Made by a program: the position numbers and the translations under genes | Shown: positions 47,669-56,848 of the stretch, piece by piece | Layout of the letters: the number at the start of each line of letters is the position of its first letter | Position numbering within the stretch: the first letter of the stretch is position 1 | From: CAIQQQ01 sp040399685 | GTDB taxonomy: Bacteria; Pseudomonadota; Alphaproteobacteria; Acetobacterales; Acetobacteraceae | NCBI GenBank assembly: GCA_040399685.1 | Contig: JBBART010000028.1 | Location: 1-58,609 of the forward strand | DNA length: 58,609 nucleotides | Direction: 5' to 3' | Notes under the pieces: generated by a model | Database searches by the model: none | Told to the model about the DNA's origin: nothing | The model's input: only the letters and a program-made list of their open reading frames with translations

Positions 47669-48253
47669 ATGCCTGACACAACGTCAAGAGCCAGCCCCAT
47701 CCACGGCACAGGCCTCTTTGCAACAAGGCACCTACCCCTTCGCCACACACTAGGCCATTTCACTGGCAAGCAGCTGAGCGCACAGCAGTTTGCGCAGCGA
47801 CAGGCTGCAGGCCGTGCCCGCTGTTTGGTGCACTTCATCAGCCTTGAAGGCACTGAAGTCTTCCTTGACGGCTGTTCTAGCACCGGTGTCTCTTTCATCA
47901 ACTCTGTGGCGGGAACCAGCCTCTTGCCCAACTGCCACTTTGTCTGCGACGGTGTGACGGTGGCGGCTGTCACTCTGAGGGCTGTCGTCGCCGGCGAAGA
48001 ACTGTTGGCGGACTACAGCTTTGACACTTTTCTAGGAGGGTCAATTGACCACACTGGTGCGCCCCCTGCAGCCCCTGGCTGCACGCAGCTGGCACCCCAG
48101 GCTCTCCAGCGGCTCGCGCAGCCCGCCAGCCCTGCGCTGCAGTCTCTCGGGAGCTCTGCTTTTCTGGTGTTCCGCCCACCACGCCCACTGCCGCCGGCTG
48201 TAGCCGCTGCCGGAGCCCACCAGCGAGCTGTGCTTCGGCTGCAGGGCCAGTAG
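47669..48253 (+). CDS. SET-domain protein
   Basis: 194 residues: SPIHGTGLFATRHLPLRHTL, then SFINSVAGTSLLPNCHF and VVAGEELLADYSFDTF are the N-terminal, N-x-x-x-C and ELxxDY boxes of a minimal SET domain, as in viral SET enzymes. The tail is Pro/Ala-rich. The 50-bp gap to the divergent SET gene must hold both promoters. Confidence 0.7.
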   Translation: MPDTTSRASPIHGTGLFATRHLPLRHTLGHFTGKQLSAQQFAQRQAAGRARCLVHFISLEGTEVFLDGCSSTGVSFINSVAGTSLLPNCHFVCDGVTVAAVTLRAVVAGEELLADYSFDTFLGGSIDHTGAPPAAPGCTQLAPQALQRLAQPASPALQSLGSSAFLVFRPPRPLPPAVAAAGAHQRAVLRLQGQ

Positions 48254-48449
48254 TGCGGCGCTGGGAGATCGGGCTCCCAAACCCTTTTCTTTCCTGCTGC
48301 CCCTTCCCGCCGCCACCCGCTACCCGCACCTACAAGCTACCTGTGCTCCGTCGGCGGAAGCTTCCAAGGCTGGTGGCAGTGAAGCGCTGGGGCGAAAAGA
48401 GAGAAAAGTCCCTCTTCTAGACTGACGCCCGCTGCCGCCCACAGGCGGC

Positions 48450-49610
48450 ATGCAGACAGCAGCAGCCGCCGCTGAGCAAGGCGACTTCGAGAGCGTCCCT
48501 TGGTGAGAGCCCCCGCAGCAGCTGCATTTCCCAAGCCTCACTTTCTCTACACAGCTACATCTGCGGAGTGGTGAACGGTGACAAGGCATCGTCCGTCTTC
48601 GACCTCGTCTGCGGCGGCCACTTCTGCAAGAATTCAGATGGCGCAAAGGTACTTCCTCGACCTGACTGGCCGGTTTCTCTTTTTCCCCATCTGACTTTCA
48701 TCGAAGGTCTGCTGTCGTCCCTGCCTCGTCAACGAGGAGGGGCGCCGGGCCACCCCGACACCATACCAGCTGAAGGCGGAGGTCAGCTGGTACTGCACGC
48801 CATGCAAGAACTACAAGGCGCGTTTTTCTGTTCTCTCTCCTCTTACCACCTGACTTTGCGCTGCAGGCGGCTGCCAAGGCGGCGCGGGAGCTGGCGGCAA
48901 CGGGGCCGGCGCAGGCGGCTGGCAAGGCGACCGCAGCGCCCAAGGCTCGCCAGGCGCCCAAGGCTGGCCCCGAGGCGCATGCTCCAGCTCCGCCAAAGCC
49001 CGCCTCCGCCCCTCCGGGGGCTGTCAAGCCATATGGGCGGATCGTTCACCAGCTGGTGGCCAACGCCCTGCAGGCTGAGGGCTGCCGCGTGTCCATGACG
49101 CTGCGCTTTTCAACCAGCGCAACCCCGGAGGTGGTGGTAGACATCAGCAGCGCCAACACCGGTGGCGATGTCATGGCGAACCTGGTGTTGGCGGCGGCCA
49201 CATGGGATGCGGGTGTAGCAACCACGCGCGAGGCGCTGCGCGTGCACCTGCTGGCGGCGGCTAATGATTATCTGGCTGGGCGCGAGGAGCGCGAGGCCGA
49301 GGCTACGGCTGAGCGCCTGGAGTCGGCGGCAGCTGCGGCTCGAGCAGCTGCGGCCGCGGCGCGCGCCAAGCGTCTCTCGCAGCAGCCTTTTGGCGGCGCT
49401 GGCGCTGCTGCTGCTGCTGAGGATGAGCCGGCGTCCCCAACTGGTACCAAGAAGCAGAAAAAGCAGGTGCCAGCTGCTGCGGCGGCTGTTGCAACCGCTG
49501 AAAAGGAGGAGGACAAGGGGTATGATGATGGGGGGGAGGATGAGGATGAGGAGGAAGAGGAGGAGGAGGCCAAACCGCCAAAGAAGGCCAAGGGGGCGAA
49601 GGGAAACTAA
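48450..49610 (+). CDS. zinc-finger protein with three spliceosomal introns
   Basis: Exons 48450-48502, 48555-48648, 48707-48817, 48867-49610; introns of 52, 58 and 49 nt. Introns 1 and 2 are GT-AG (GTGAGA...CACAG; GTACTT...CGAAG). Intron 3 is GC-AG (GCGCGT...TGCAG). Branch-like CTGAC/CTCACT lies 13-18 nt before the acceptors. The spliced 333-residue protein begins MQTAAAAAEQGDFESVPCYI and has CYICGVV...CGGHFC...CCRPC...WYCTPC, which no single frame gives. The C-terminus is Ala-rich, acidic and ends with basic KKAKGAKG. A further 5'UTR intron may end at 48444 (CCACAG). Confidence 0.8.
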
Positions 49611-49680
49611 ACCCGAAGGGAAAGGAAGCCAATTGAGGCAGCTTTGGTGTTTTCCACGTTTCCAGGAGTCGCATTGTGCA

Positions 49681-50245
49681 ATGCGTACGCATGGACCCCC
49701 AGCCAAGTCTGCCATTTTCAACCTCCGCAGCACCGCCCGGGTGCCGGATGCGGAACTTTTGGTGTCCGCCGGACGCGGTACCTCTAGACGGGTCGGTTGC
49801 CGCAAACGCCGGGCCGAATCGCGCTCGGAGCGCTCGCGAAGAGGCTCTAATTGGGGGGATTGGCATCAGGCTGCACAATTGTGCTCTCCCGCCATCATCG
49901 CGACTCGCTCCCGCACGTCGTTCCGAGCGCTCCCCCGACGCGCGGGACCTTTCAGGTCGAGCGGAATGCCGTCACCACGACATCCCGGACCGCGGCTGCC
50001 GCATTGTGCCATGCGTACGCATGGACCCCCAGCCAAGTCTGCCATTTTCAACCTCCGCAGCACCGNNNNNNNNNNNNNNNNNNNNNNNNNNNNNNNNNNN
50101 NNNNNNNNNNNNNNNNNNNNNNNNNNNNNNNNNNNNNNNNNNNNNNNNNNNNNNNNNNNNNNNNNTGCCGCAAACGCCGGGCCGAATCGCGCTCGGAGCG
50201 CTCGCGAAGAGGCTCTAATTCGGGGGATTGGCATCAGGCTGCACA
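49681..50245. repeat. tandem repeat of about 329 bp spanning an assembly gap
   Basis: ATGCGTACGCATGGACCC occurs at 49681 and 50010, and TGCCGCAAACGCCGGGCC at 49798 and 50166. If the unit is constant, the 100-N gap (50066-50165) stands for about 61 bp. The intervening DNA has no convincing gene. Confidence 0.75.
50066..50165. other. 100-N assembly gap
   Basis: Placeholder-length run of N inside the 329-bp tandem repeat. Confidence 0.99.
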
Positions 50246-50744
50246 TTGCGTACAACAACACGGGTGGGCCGACCTCCACCTCCTCACCGCGATGGGTGAC
50301 CGTATGCGTGAAGCCGCTCATGCTCATGATGCTCCGCTGTCCACGCGGTACTAGCTGCTTGGAGGGAGCATGAGTGGAGGCGTTCACCAAGCGCTTCACT
50401 GCAGTGTCCACGCCGGCGGCGTCGGCCTGCCAACGCGCCTTGCGCGGCTGCGCTGCACCAGCCGCAGGTGCCTGCGCCGGCGGCTGCGGTGGCGGTGGCG
50501 GCGGCGGCAAGGGAGGTGGTGGCGGGAGCGTTGGCAGGGGCGTGGCCTGCTGTTGCTGCTGCGCTGCACCGCCCGCCTGCACGCGCGCGGTCCGAACCCA
50601 ACGCAGGCCCTCCTCCCGTAGCGCTGTGGTATGTTGTTCCAGTGCGGTGGCATCCAGGAGACCAAGTTCCTCCATCTCGCGAAGGCCTTGCAGTGCCGCC
50701 CTGAGCGACTGGGGGCTCCGTGGCACCGCTGCTGAGCCCTCCAT
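50166..50744 (-). CDS. proline/glutamine-rich protein, 3' end unknown
   Basis: ATG 50744 gives MEGSAAVPRSPQSLRAALQG, a helical segment, then QQQQQATPLPTLPPPPPLPP and a basic stretch to about 50370. The frame stays open into the gap, so the end cannot be set; an intron is possible. Not recognised. Confidence 0.4.
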
Positions 50745-51139
50745 AGGTCACGTGAGCTGCTAGGAACGCGGGAGAGGCGGCGGAAACGGCCCTGAAGGCG
50801 CGTGCAGCACTGGGGACGTAAGAAGTTCCAGAGTCCCGGCGCGCAGCGCCGGAGCACTTTTTTAGAAGAAACAGACCCCTACGCGACGGGCGCACCACTG
50901 GAAATAAGAAGTTCCAGACTCTGCCAAGATTTCCTGCATTCTTAAGGGCAGGCCCCCCCTGTAGGACTCCTAGGTCCCTTTCGCGCCGCTCGTCTTGGTC
51001 GCTTGCGCGCCGCTCGTCTGTGTACTTGCCCCGCTGGTGTTGGGCTTCGAGAGAAGGAGGGGCGCAGCCACGTGGGTGGTGGTCTGTTGGCTGTGAGCCC
51101 TTGAAACTCATCCGTGTGCTCGCGTGCGCCCGGCGCTGC
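50745..51139 (+). other. intergenic stretch with a solo mariner-like terminus
   Basis: GGGCAGGCCCCCCCTG ends at 50961 and is followed by TA (50962-50963). AAGAAGTTCCAGA(G/C)TC occurs twice, at about 50821 and 50908, as a direct repeat. No gene seen. Confidence 0.5.
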
Positions 51140-52295
51140 ATGGCTTCGCCATCCCGCCTCCTGGAAACCCTGGACACTGACTTGTCGAAGTTCCGCGTGC
51201 TCCTGCAACGGCCGTTGGCTCAGGGAGGCCTAGGGCTATGCGTGCAGAAAGCTCAGCTTGCCCAGCGCGAGCTGCTACGCTTCCTCGCGCTCAAGGCGGT
51301 GTACAAGGACTTCGACGCGTCGCTCTTCTCGTGCAGCTCAAAGATGGTAACCGACTCGTGGCGCTGCTTGCTGCTCTTTCCGGTGATGTATGCCTGTGTG
51401 TGCGCACACATGAGCGCCGCCGACGACGGGGTTCTCATCGACTTCGACCCCTTGGACGGCGTCACTGCGCCAGACCCGAGCAAAGAGAAGTTCTTCAACC
51501 GTGCATACAATCTGCACTTCGGCGCCCTCCCGACTGAAGTCTGGGCAACGATTCCGGCTGCAACCCCAACAGTGCCGCGCTCTGGGTCTGCGGCGGTGGG
51601 GCCGGCTGCAGCCGCGGCGTTTGCTGCAGCAGTGCCGCGCTCTGGGTCTGCGGCGGTGGGGCCGGCTGCAGCCGCGGCGTTTGCNNNNNNNNNNNNNNNN
51701 NNNNNNNNNNNNNNNNNNNNNNNNNNNNNNNNNNNNNNNNNNNNNNNNNNNNNNNNNNNNNNNNNNNNNNNNNNNNNNNNNNNNTGCAGCAGTGCCGCGG
51801 CATGTACGCGCGGCAGTTCCGCTTGAGGATATGGTGGTGAGAGAGGCGGCAGAAGCTCTGGTCGGGTTCGCGTCTGCAGGGTTTGGCGTTCCTCCCGCGA
51901 CCAGCGGTCTTCCGCTGGCCGATATGCCCCCTTCGTCGGAGAAGTACCTCTTGCAAGCACAGTCGGTTGCTGCATCTCTGACGAAGCCTGCATTCGACGA
52001 GCTGTGGGAACTCTACTGGCAGAGGCGGAACTCACAACCGCCCGACCCTCCTGTGATATTTTTCCAGGCCCTGGACTTGTATCAACTCTTCGTATCGGTC
52101 TGTAAGCTGGGTGGCTACGAGCACACCACGAAGGGCAAGGGCTGGAAGAGCGTCGGCACGGCGCAGAAGAATGGGCACATCAAGGAGGAAACGAGCGTGT
52201 CCTTCGTTCTGCGGACCAAGTACCACAAACTCGACATGGACGACTTTGAGGACTTGGTCATCCACAGGAAACTCAGCCGACCGGCCTTTATGTGA
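51140..52295 (+). CDS. ARID-like domain protein containing a gap
   Basis: From ATG 51140 (MASPSRLLETLDTDLSKFRV). A 20-residue repeat (VPRSGSAAVGPAAAAAFA) encoded by 60-bp tandem units runs into the 100-N gap 51685-51784. The sequence after the gap continues the 60-bp unit exactly if the gap is 0 or a multiple of 60, which also restores one frame (351 residues without the gap). The C-terminal ARID pattern is FDELWELYWQ, ALDLYQLFVSVCKLGGYEHT then KGWKSVGTAQ and FVLRTKYHKLDMDDFED. Confidence 0.65.
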
Positions 52296-52330
52296 CGCGA
52301 CCGGCGTGAACGAAAGTACGTTTTCTTAGG

Positions 52331-53061
52331 ATGCGCCACCGTCCCGAGTGCGCCGTGTGCCTTGCCCCGCTGCGCAGTCTGTCGCCAGGGACGCATGCGC
52401 CCGTGGCGACGCACACGCTGCGGTGCAACCACGTCTTCCACGCAAACTGCGTAGCGCCGTGGGTGGAGGCGCGGGGGACGTGCCCGTGCTGCCGCACCAC
52501 GGTGGACGTGGACGCGCAGCGGCACCTCAAGCTGCCCCGCGTGCCGGTCGGGCTGAGTCGCGCGCTTGTGACGGAGTTTTGGGACGCCCTGAGCTCGGTG
52601 CGACGGCTTGCACGTGCTGGCGTCCCAAAGCGCTCAACCCGCGCGCGCAGATCGCGGTCGTTGAGTTGCTCCGGTTTCGCGCGTTGTGGACGCGCGAGGG
52701 CGACGACCCCCTCCCTTCCGGGGAGTGGTACGACGAGCCCACCCACCTCCTGTGCACCTACGAGTTCTTGCCAGCCTACAGGTCGCGCGGCCGGACGACG
52801 TTTCTGTGCGCGTACGTGGAGGGCCCCGGCGTGCGCTCTTCCGGATGGCACCTGCACATCAAGCTGCTCGTCACCCTGCCCGGCGAGGAGCCGTGCGAGG
52901 ACACGGCTGCGCTTGGTCATCTGAGCCACTTCCTTGGGTTCATAGACGACGACGGCAACCCCGAGTTTGACAAAATGCACGCCCGTGTGGACGCGTTTTT
53001 CGTGGGTGCCGGGGACGCGCACAAGGAGCTCGTGCTGTCGTGGGTGACACGCGCATTTTGA
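52331..53061 (+). CDS. RING-finger protein, candidate -1 programmed frameshift
   Basis: The N-terminus is a RING-H2: CAVCLAPL...HTLRCNHVFHANC, then WVEARGTCPCC. In frame 0 the sequence after about codon 100 becomes Arg/Ser/Thr/Pro noise, while the -1 frame has normal protein (KALNPRAQIAVVELLRFRAL to SWVTRAF). The switch falls on C CCA AAG (52624-52630), a canonical X XXY YYZ slippery site in the right phase. A GC-rich hairpin (CTCAAC CCGCG / CGCGG GTTGAG, 52633-52665) begins 2 nt later. A plain indel remains possible. Confidence 0.6.
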
Positions 53062-53070
53062 TGTTTTCAG

Positions 53071-53157
53071 GCCCGTGCGGGGACGTTCGCCCGTGTTGCT
53101 CGAACCCCGAATCTCCTGATTAGAAGTCAGACGCCTTGTCCATTAGGCCACGCGGGC
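53071..53157 (-). tRNA. tRNA-Arg (UCU) with a 22-nt T-loop
   Basis: Acceptor GCCCGCG/CACGGGC (6 of 7 pairs), D-stem GCCT/AGGC with loop AATGGACA, anticodon stem TCTGA/TCAGG with loop CTTCTAA (anticodon TCT), T-stem CGGGG/CCCCG (5 of 5). The T-loop begins TTCGA but is 22 nt instead of 7, an extra 15 nt (about 53085-53099). It could be an ectopic intron or a damaged tRNA. The discriminator would be C, which is unusual. Confidence 0.7.
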
Positions 53158-53582
53158 ATCTGAAGACTGTGAATATTCCCTGCGGCAGCATTTTCCCAAC
53201 TCAAAATCTGTTCAAAAAAACAGACGCGCATATTTAAAAGGAATGTCTTGCCTCTCTCAAAATGAAAGTGGCTCAGCACTCGCTTGACATCCCGGTCGAG
53301 GAAGAGTTCCGCGTTGCCGCTCTTCAGCGTGCAGCGCTCGCCACAGCCGTGGCCAAAGTCGGAGGGGGGGTGCGCCTGTAGACGGTGCCGCCGAACGTAC
53401 TCTCCCAGCACGCTGCCAACGGGGCAGAGCCGGCCGGGTGTGACGCCCGCGCGCTCCCAGGCACGAGCGTTATGCGCCGCGCCGTGATGCAGCGGCGCCA
53501 CGTCGTCGTCCAGCAGGCGGCCCAGAACGGCGCCTAGCGCGCAGCAAAGCAGCAGACGGCGCAAGGCCGCTATGCTCACCAT
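53127..53582 (-). CDS. possible secreted protein
   Basis: ATG 53582, MVSIAALRRLLLCCALGAVL is a signal peptide; 151 residues. It is opposite the plus-strand paralogue fragment 53262-53381 and overlaps the tRNA at its end, so only the N-terminal half is credible. The start lies 5 nt from the MITE at 53587. Confidence 0.35.
   Translation of the reverse strand: MVSIAALRRLLLCCALGAVLGRLLDDDVAPLHHGAAHNARAWERAGVTPGRLCPVGSVLGEYVRRHRLQAHPPSDFGHGCGERCTLKSGNAELFLDRDVKRVLSHFHFERGKTFLLNMRVCFFEQILSWENAAAGNIHSLQMPAWPNGQGV
53230..53239 (+). promoter_or_regulatory. TATA-like promoter ATATTTAAAA
   Basis: Exactly 22 nt lie between this box and the ATG at 53262. The paralogue at 55629 has the same box (55597-55606) with the same 22-nt spacing and a shared CTCTCAAA before the ATG. 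Confidence 0.65.
53262..53381 (+). pseudogene. truncated paralogue of the 55629 gene
   Basis: MKVAQHSLDIPVEEEFRVAA against MKTTQHSLDIPVEEEFRVAK at 55629. Similarity ends after about 20 residues and the frame stops at 53381. Promoter and start are conserved, so this is a broken duplicate. Confidence 0.65.
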
Positions 53583-53588
53583 CGACTA

Positions 53589-53860
<272 letters not shown>

Positions 53861-54829
53861 TAACACCAGTGGTGAGCCCGCGCGGAGGAGCGCGTGAGCC
53901 CGAGCCCGCTGCCACCAACCAGTCCGCGCTGAAGACCCCGGGTTAGGGGTTTCACCAGCCTTGTACCGCTCGTTGCAGGCTGAAATGTGTGGCTGCTCAA
54001 TCACCTCACGTCGATGCCATAGATTGTGACCGTGGAAATGATTGGTCGAAAACTCGTCAGGCCAGTTTACAATCTGCGGCGCAAACTCAGTCTCAACGAC
54101 ATCCTGTTCTGTGTTTATGAAAGGCCTGTAGTTCCCGTAGCGTGTCCGGAACAAGAGGTTGAAGAATCTTCGAGCGCTTGGCTTGATTCGGGTGATATGG
54201 ATGTTCCATCCTTTCAACCAATTGTTCGAGAGGCCACTCCGGCCAGAATCCTCAGGAAAGGCGAGCAGTTCTGCGTCTTCCTCGATGGTGAACCCGTCGT
54301 CCGGGTTCCTGGTGAAAAAAACGTCCGTGTCAAACATCATGATGGAGTCGTATTTCGTTTGGTTCCAGGCCAGGAAACGGTAGTAGGTCAGCACCCCATC
54401 GACGCGAGTCTGTGCGTGGCACTTCCCCTTGTCCGGGTTGTTTATCTCGAACGGAGTAGTCCACCACGAAACATCGCACACAGCATCGACACCCGCCTCC
54501 TTCAGCTTTTCTATTTCATGAGGCGCAGCGTTGGCGGTGAACACCAACACGGGGTATTGCGTCTGGAGCGACTTGAGAGAGCATATGGAAATGAAAGCTT
54601 CGCGTGCAAAGTCGGCGCCTCGGTAACTCAAGTGTTCCGATTTGACTGGCGAACGGGTTATGAAGGTAACGTACGCGCGCTTGTGGTGCCAACTGTTTGT
54701 AAACCAACGGCACCCGTCCTCTCGGCTGCTTGAGTAGTCGTGGAGAGAGCGGCCATGAGCCAGCGAGGCTGCACTCGCAGCTGATCCGAGAAACAGCGCG
54801 ACCACAGTCGCCCAGATGAGGTAGGGCAT

Positions 54830-54894
54830 GGCGAGACGTCACGTCTTAGCGAGAAGGATGCGGGTTTCTTTATATATTTTATTTAGTCGGACAA
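54830..54894. promoter_or_regulatory. bidirectional promoter
   Basis: 65 bp between divergent glycosyltransferase starts, with TTTATATATTTTATTTAG in GC-rich surroundings. Confidence 0.6.
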
Positions 54895-55566
54895 ATGCGC
54901 GTTTTTCTTGTTCTCCTCCTGGCAACCCGCGCCAGGGCGCACCGGATCGCCGTCATCGTCACCGGCCGCACAAACTGCGTAAACGCTCAACTCGCAAAGC
55001 AAATCGCGCAGTCGGCAACTCCAGCCCACGTGTACCTCTCCTCTGACGTTGACGCGTATCGCCCACCGTATACGGTGAATTTTAGCGGAATCTTGTTGCA
55101 GAACCTTCCCTCGCATGTTCAAGCAAACACGCCGTGGTGCGTCGCGCACGGCTGTACAAACATGCTCTCGCAGTTTTTCCACAACGCAAGAGCGTTCGAC
55201 ATGGTGGCTGCTTCCGGTGTTTCCTATGACGCTGTCCTTAAATTTAGAGCCGACATTGGTGTGGACAGACTGCCTCGGATAGATTTCCCGGTACCAGAAG
55301 GGACGCTGTTCGTGCCTTATGGACACGACTACGGGCCGGAACAACTGAACGACCAGGTGGCGTGGGGCACACAGGCGACCATTGAAAAGTATGTCAAGAC
55401 GTTCTACACGTTTCCTTCCCACCATGCCAGGGATCGCATCGACAACGGTCCAGAAAAGGCTACGTATTGGAACGCTTATCTGCAGCGGTTGCGTGTTGTC
55501 AGAACCCAGTACGACTACGAGCTCATCGACGCGAGACACGAACCGGACTGTCGTGCATCCTTCTGA
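54895..55566 (+). CDS. secreted putative glycosyltransferase (RxDxG type)
   Basis: 223 residues with a signal peptide (MRVFLVLLLATRARA). IAVIVTGRTNC, later VLKFRADIGVDRL, GTLFVPYGHDYG and LNDQVAWGTQATIEKY follow the layout of the RxRPD transferases, of which 2601-4814 is a two-domain member. Glycan synthesis inferred. Confidence 0.6.
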   Translation: MRVFLVLLLATRARAHRIAVIVTGRTNCVNAQLAKQIAQSATPAHVYLSSDVDAYRPPYTVNFSGILLQNLPSHVQANTPWCVAHGCTNMLSQFFHNARAFDMVAASGVSYDAVLKFRADIGVDRLPRIDFPVPEGTLFVPYGHDYGPEQLNDQVAWGTQATIEKYVKTFYTFPSHHARDRIDNGPEKATYWNAYLQRLRVVRTQYDYELIDARHEPDCRASF

Positions 55567-55596
55567 TTGACGTCCGCGCGCCCCGTCGGAATGAAT

Positions 55597-55606
55597 ATAT
55601 TTAAAA
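55597..55606 (+). promoter_or_regulatory. TATA-like promoter ATATTTAAAA
   Basis: 22 nt above the ATG at 55629; same box and spacing as 53230-53239. Confidence 0.65.
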
Positions 55607-55628
55607 CGACACGTTCATTCTCTCAAAC

Positions 55629-56165
55629 ATGAAAACGACTCAGCATTCGCTCGACATTCCGGTCGAGGAGGAGTTCCGCGTGGCGAAAACAAGCGGCAAG
55701 CGTTGGCCGACTGGAAATCTTCCGCGGGGCAGCAAGGCGCGTATCGTCAAAACCTTCAACTCGCTCACTTCGCCGTGCTTGCTGGACCAGCTCGTGGTTG
55801 TGACGTGCGACGTCAAAATGCGCGCCATAGTCCACCGGATGACGCCCAGGCACCTCGTGCACGTGACCAAGGAAAGCGAACGGCTTCACATTTTCTGCCG
55901 TCGGAGGCCCCTGCTGCTTGCGTTGATGGGCCTGCGGCGGCAGTCCTACGAGCTGTACGTCGTGCTCTCTGATTTCTTCAACAATAACGCGCGAGACGTT
56001 GTGTGGCCAGAAACCGTTCCACCGGCCCGCAGGCCACACCTGATCATTTTCCTTGACTGCGACCGCTGCGACCGCACAGCGTCAGTGCTTCACTGGCGAG
56101 GTGTCCAGCTGTGCTCCGCGTGCTTTGACGAAGACGTGCTCACTGGGCACCAACCTTCTCACTGA
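55629..56165 (+). CDS. hypothetical protein
   Basis: 178 residues, MKTTQHSLDIPVEEEFRVAK..., with a C-terminal CDRCDRTASVLHWRGVQLCS AC-type cysteine cluster (C-x2-C...C-x2-C) that may bind zinc. A truncated duplicate is at 53262. Overlaps the convergent desaturase by 26 bp. Not recognised. Confidence 0.6.
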   Translation: MKTTQHSLDIPVEEEFRVAKTSGKRWPTGNLPRGSKARIVKTFNSLTSPCLLDQLVVVTCDVKMRAIVHRMTPRHLVHVTKESERLHIFCRRRPLLLALMGLRRQSYELYVVLSDFFNNNARDVVWPETVPPARRPHLIIFLDCDRCDRTASVLHWRGVQLCSACFDEDVLTGHQPSH

Positions 56166-56796
56166 GCGTGCCATATATCGCGTCCATAGCCTGCGTGTAG
56201 TGGCCGTAGTTGTGTTTGAAGGTGCGGTGGTGCACGGCGTGGTGGCGCGGGCCCAACAGCAGCCAGCTCGGCCGGGTGTCTGCGCTGTGGATGTAGGCTG
56301 CCCACGTGCCGGACGAGAAGAGCAGCAGCTTGTGCGTTCCCGCGTGGATGGGCAGCAGGAGCAGGGCGAGCGCGTACGGGAACGCCTGTAGCAACCCGTC
56401 GGCCGGTGCGAACGCCAGGCCGGCGAAGGGGGTGAGCCGCTCCTTGAAGCTGTGGTGACGTTGGTGCAGCCAGTACAGGCGCGGGTGGTGCAGCGCCCGG
56501 TGCACCCAGTAGACGCCCACCTCCACGAGCGCGAGGTGAGCCGCCAGGAAAAACACGTACCCAAACACGCCTCGGTCGAGCATACCGGGGTAGGCGCGCG
56601 TCAGCCCCGCGCGAGTCAGCGCGTCGCACGCGGTTGGCAGCAGCGCGTACAGGGGAATGGCGCGCAAACTGGTGACCACGTGGCGACGCACGTCCTGCGT
56701 CGGCGCCGGGAACGCCCGCAAGAACGCAGCCCCAGTGACGGCGTAGACGCAGAGGCAGCCGAGGGTGTTGCTCGCCCACGACACGAAGACGTTCAT
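56140..56796 (-). CDS. C-5 sterol desaturase-like (fatty acid hydroxylase superfamily)
   Basis: 218 residues, intact. His boxes VHRALHH, HQRHHS and HAVHHRTFKHNYGHYTQAMD match the di-iron sterol desaturase/hydroxylase family, with hydrophobic segments before and between. The C-terminal order is closest to ERG3-type C-5 desaturases. ATG 56796 has ATATAAACACG 22-32 nt above. Would change host or virion membrane sterols. A damaged relative is at 23806-24646. Confidence 0.8.
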   Translation of the reverse strand: MNVFVSWASNTLGCLCVYAVTGAAFLRAFPAPTQDVRRHVVTSLRAIPLYALLPTACDALTRAGLTRAYPGMLDRGVFGYVFFLAAHLALVEVGVYWVHRALHHPRLYWLHQRHHSFKERLTPFAGLAFAPADGLLQAFPYALALLLLPIHAGTHKLLLFSSGTWAAYIHSADTRPSWLLLGPRHHAVHHRTFKHNYGHYTQAMDAIYGTLSEKVGAQ

Positions 56797-56848
56797 TAGG
56801 GAAAAAAACGTGGCGTGTTTATATGTGACGACGCGCGGTTTCGCTAGG
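56797..56848. promoter_or_regulatory. bidirectional promoter
   Basis: 52 bp between divergent starts, containing GTTTATATGTGACG; the TATA-like core serves the desaturase and may serve the RING-VWA gene. Confidence 0.5.
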
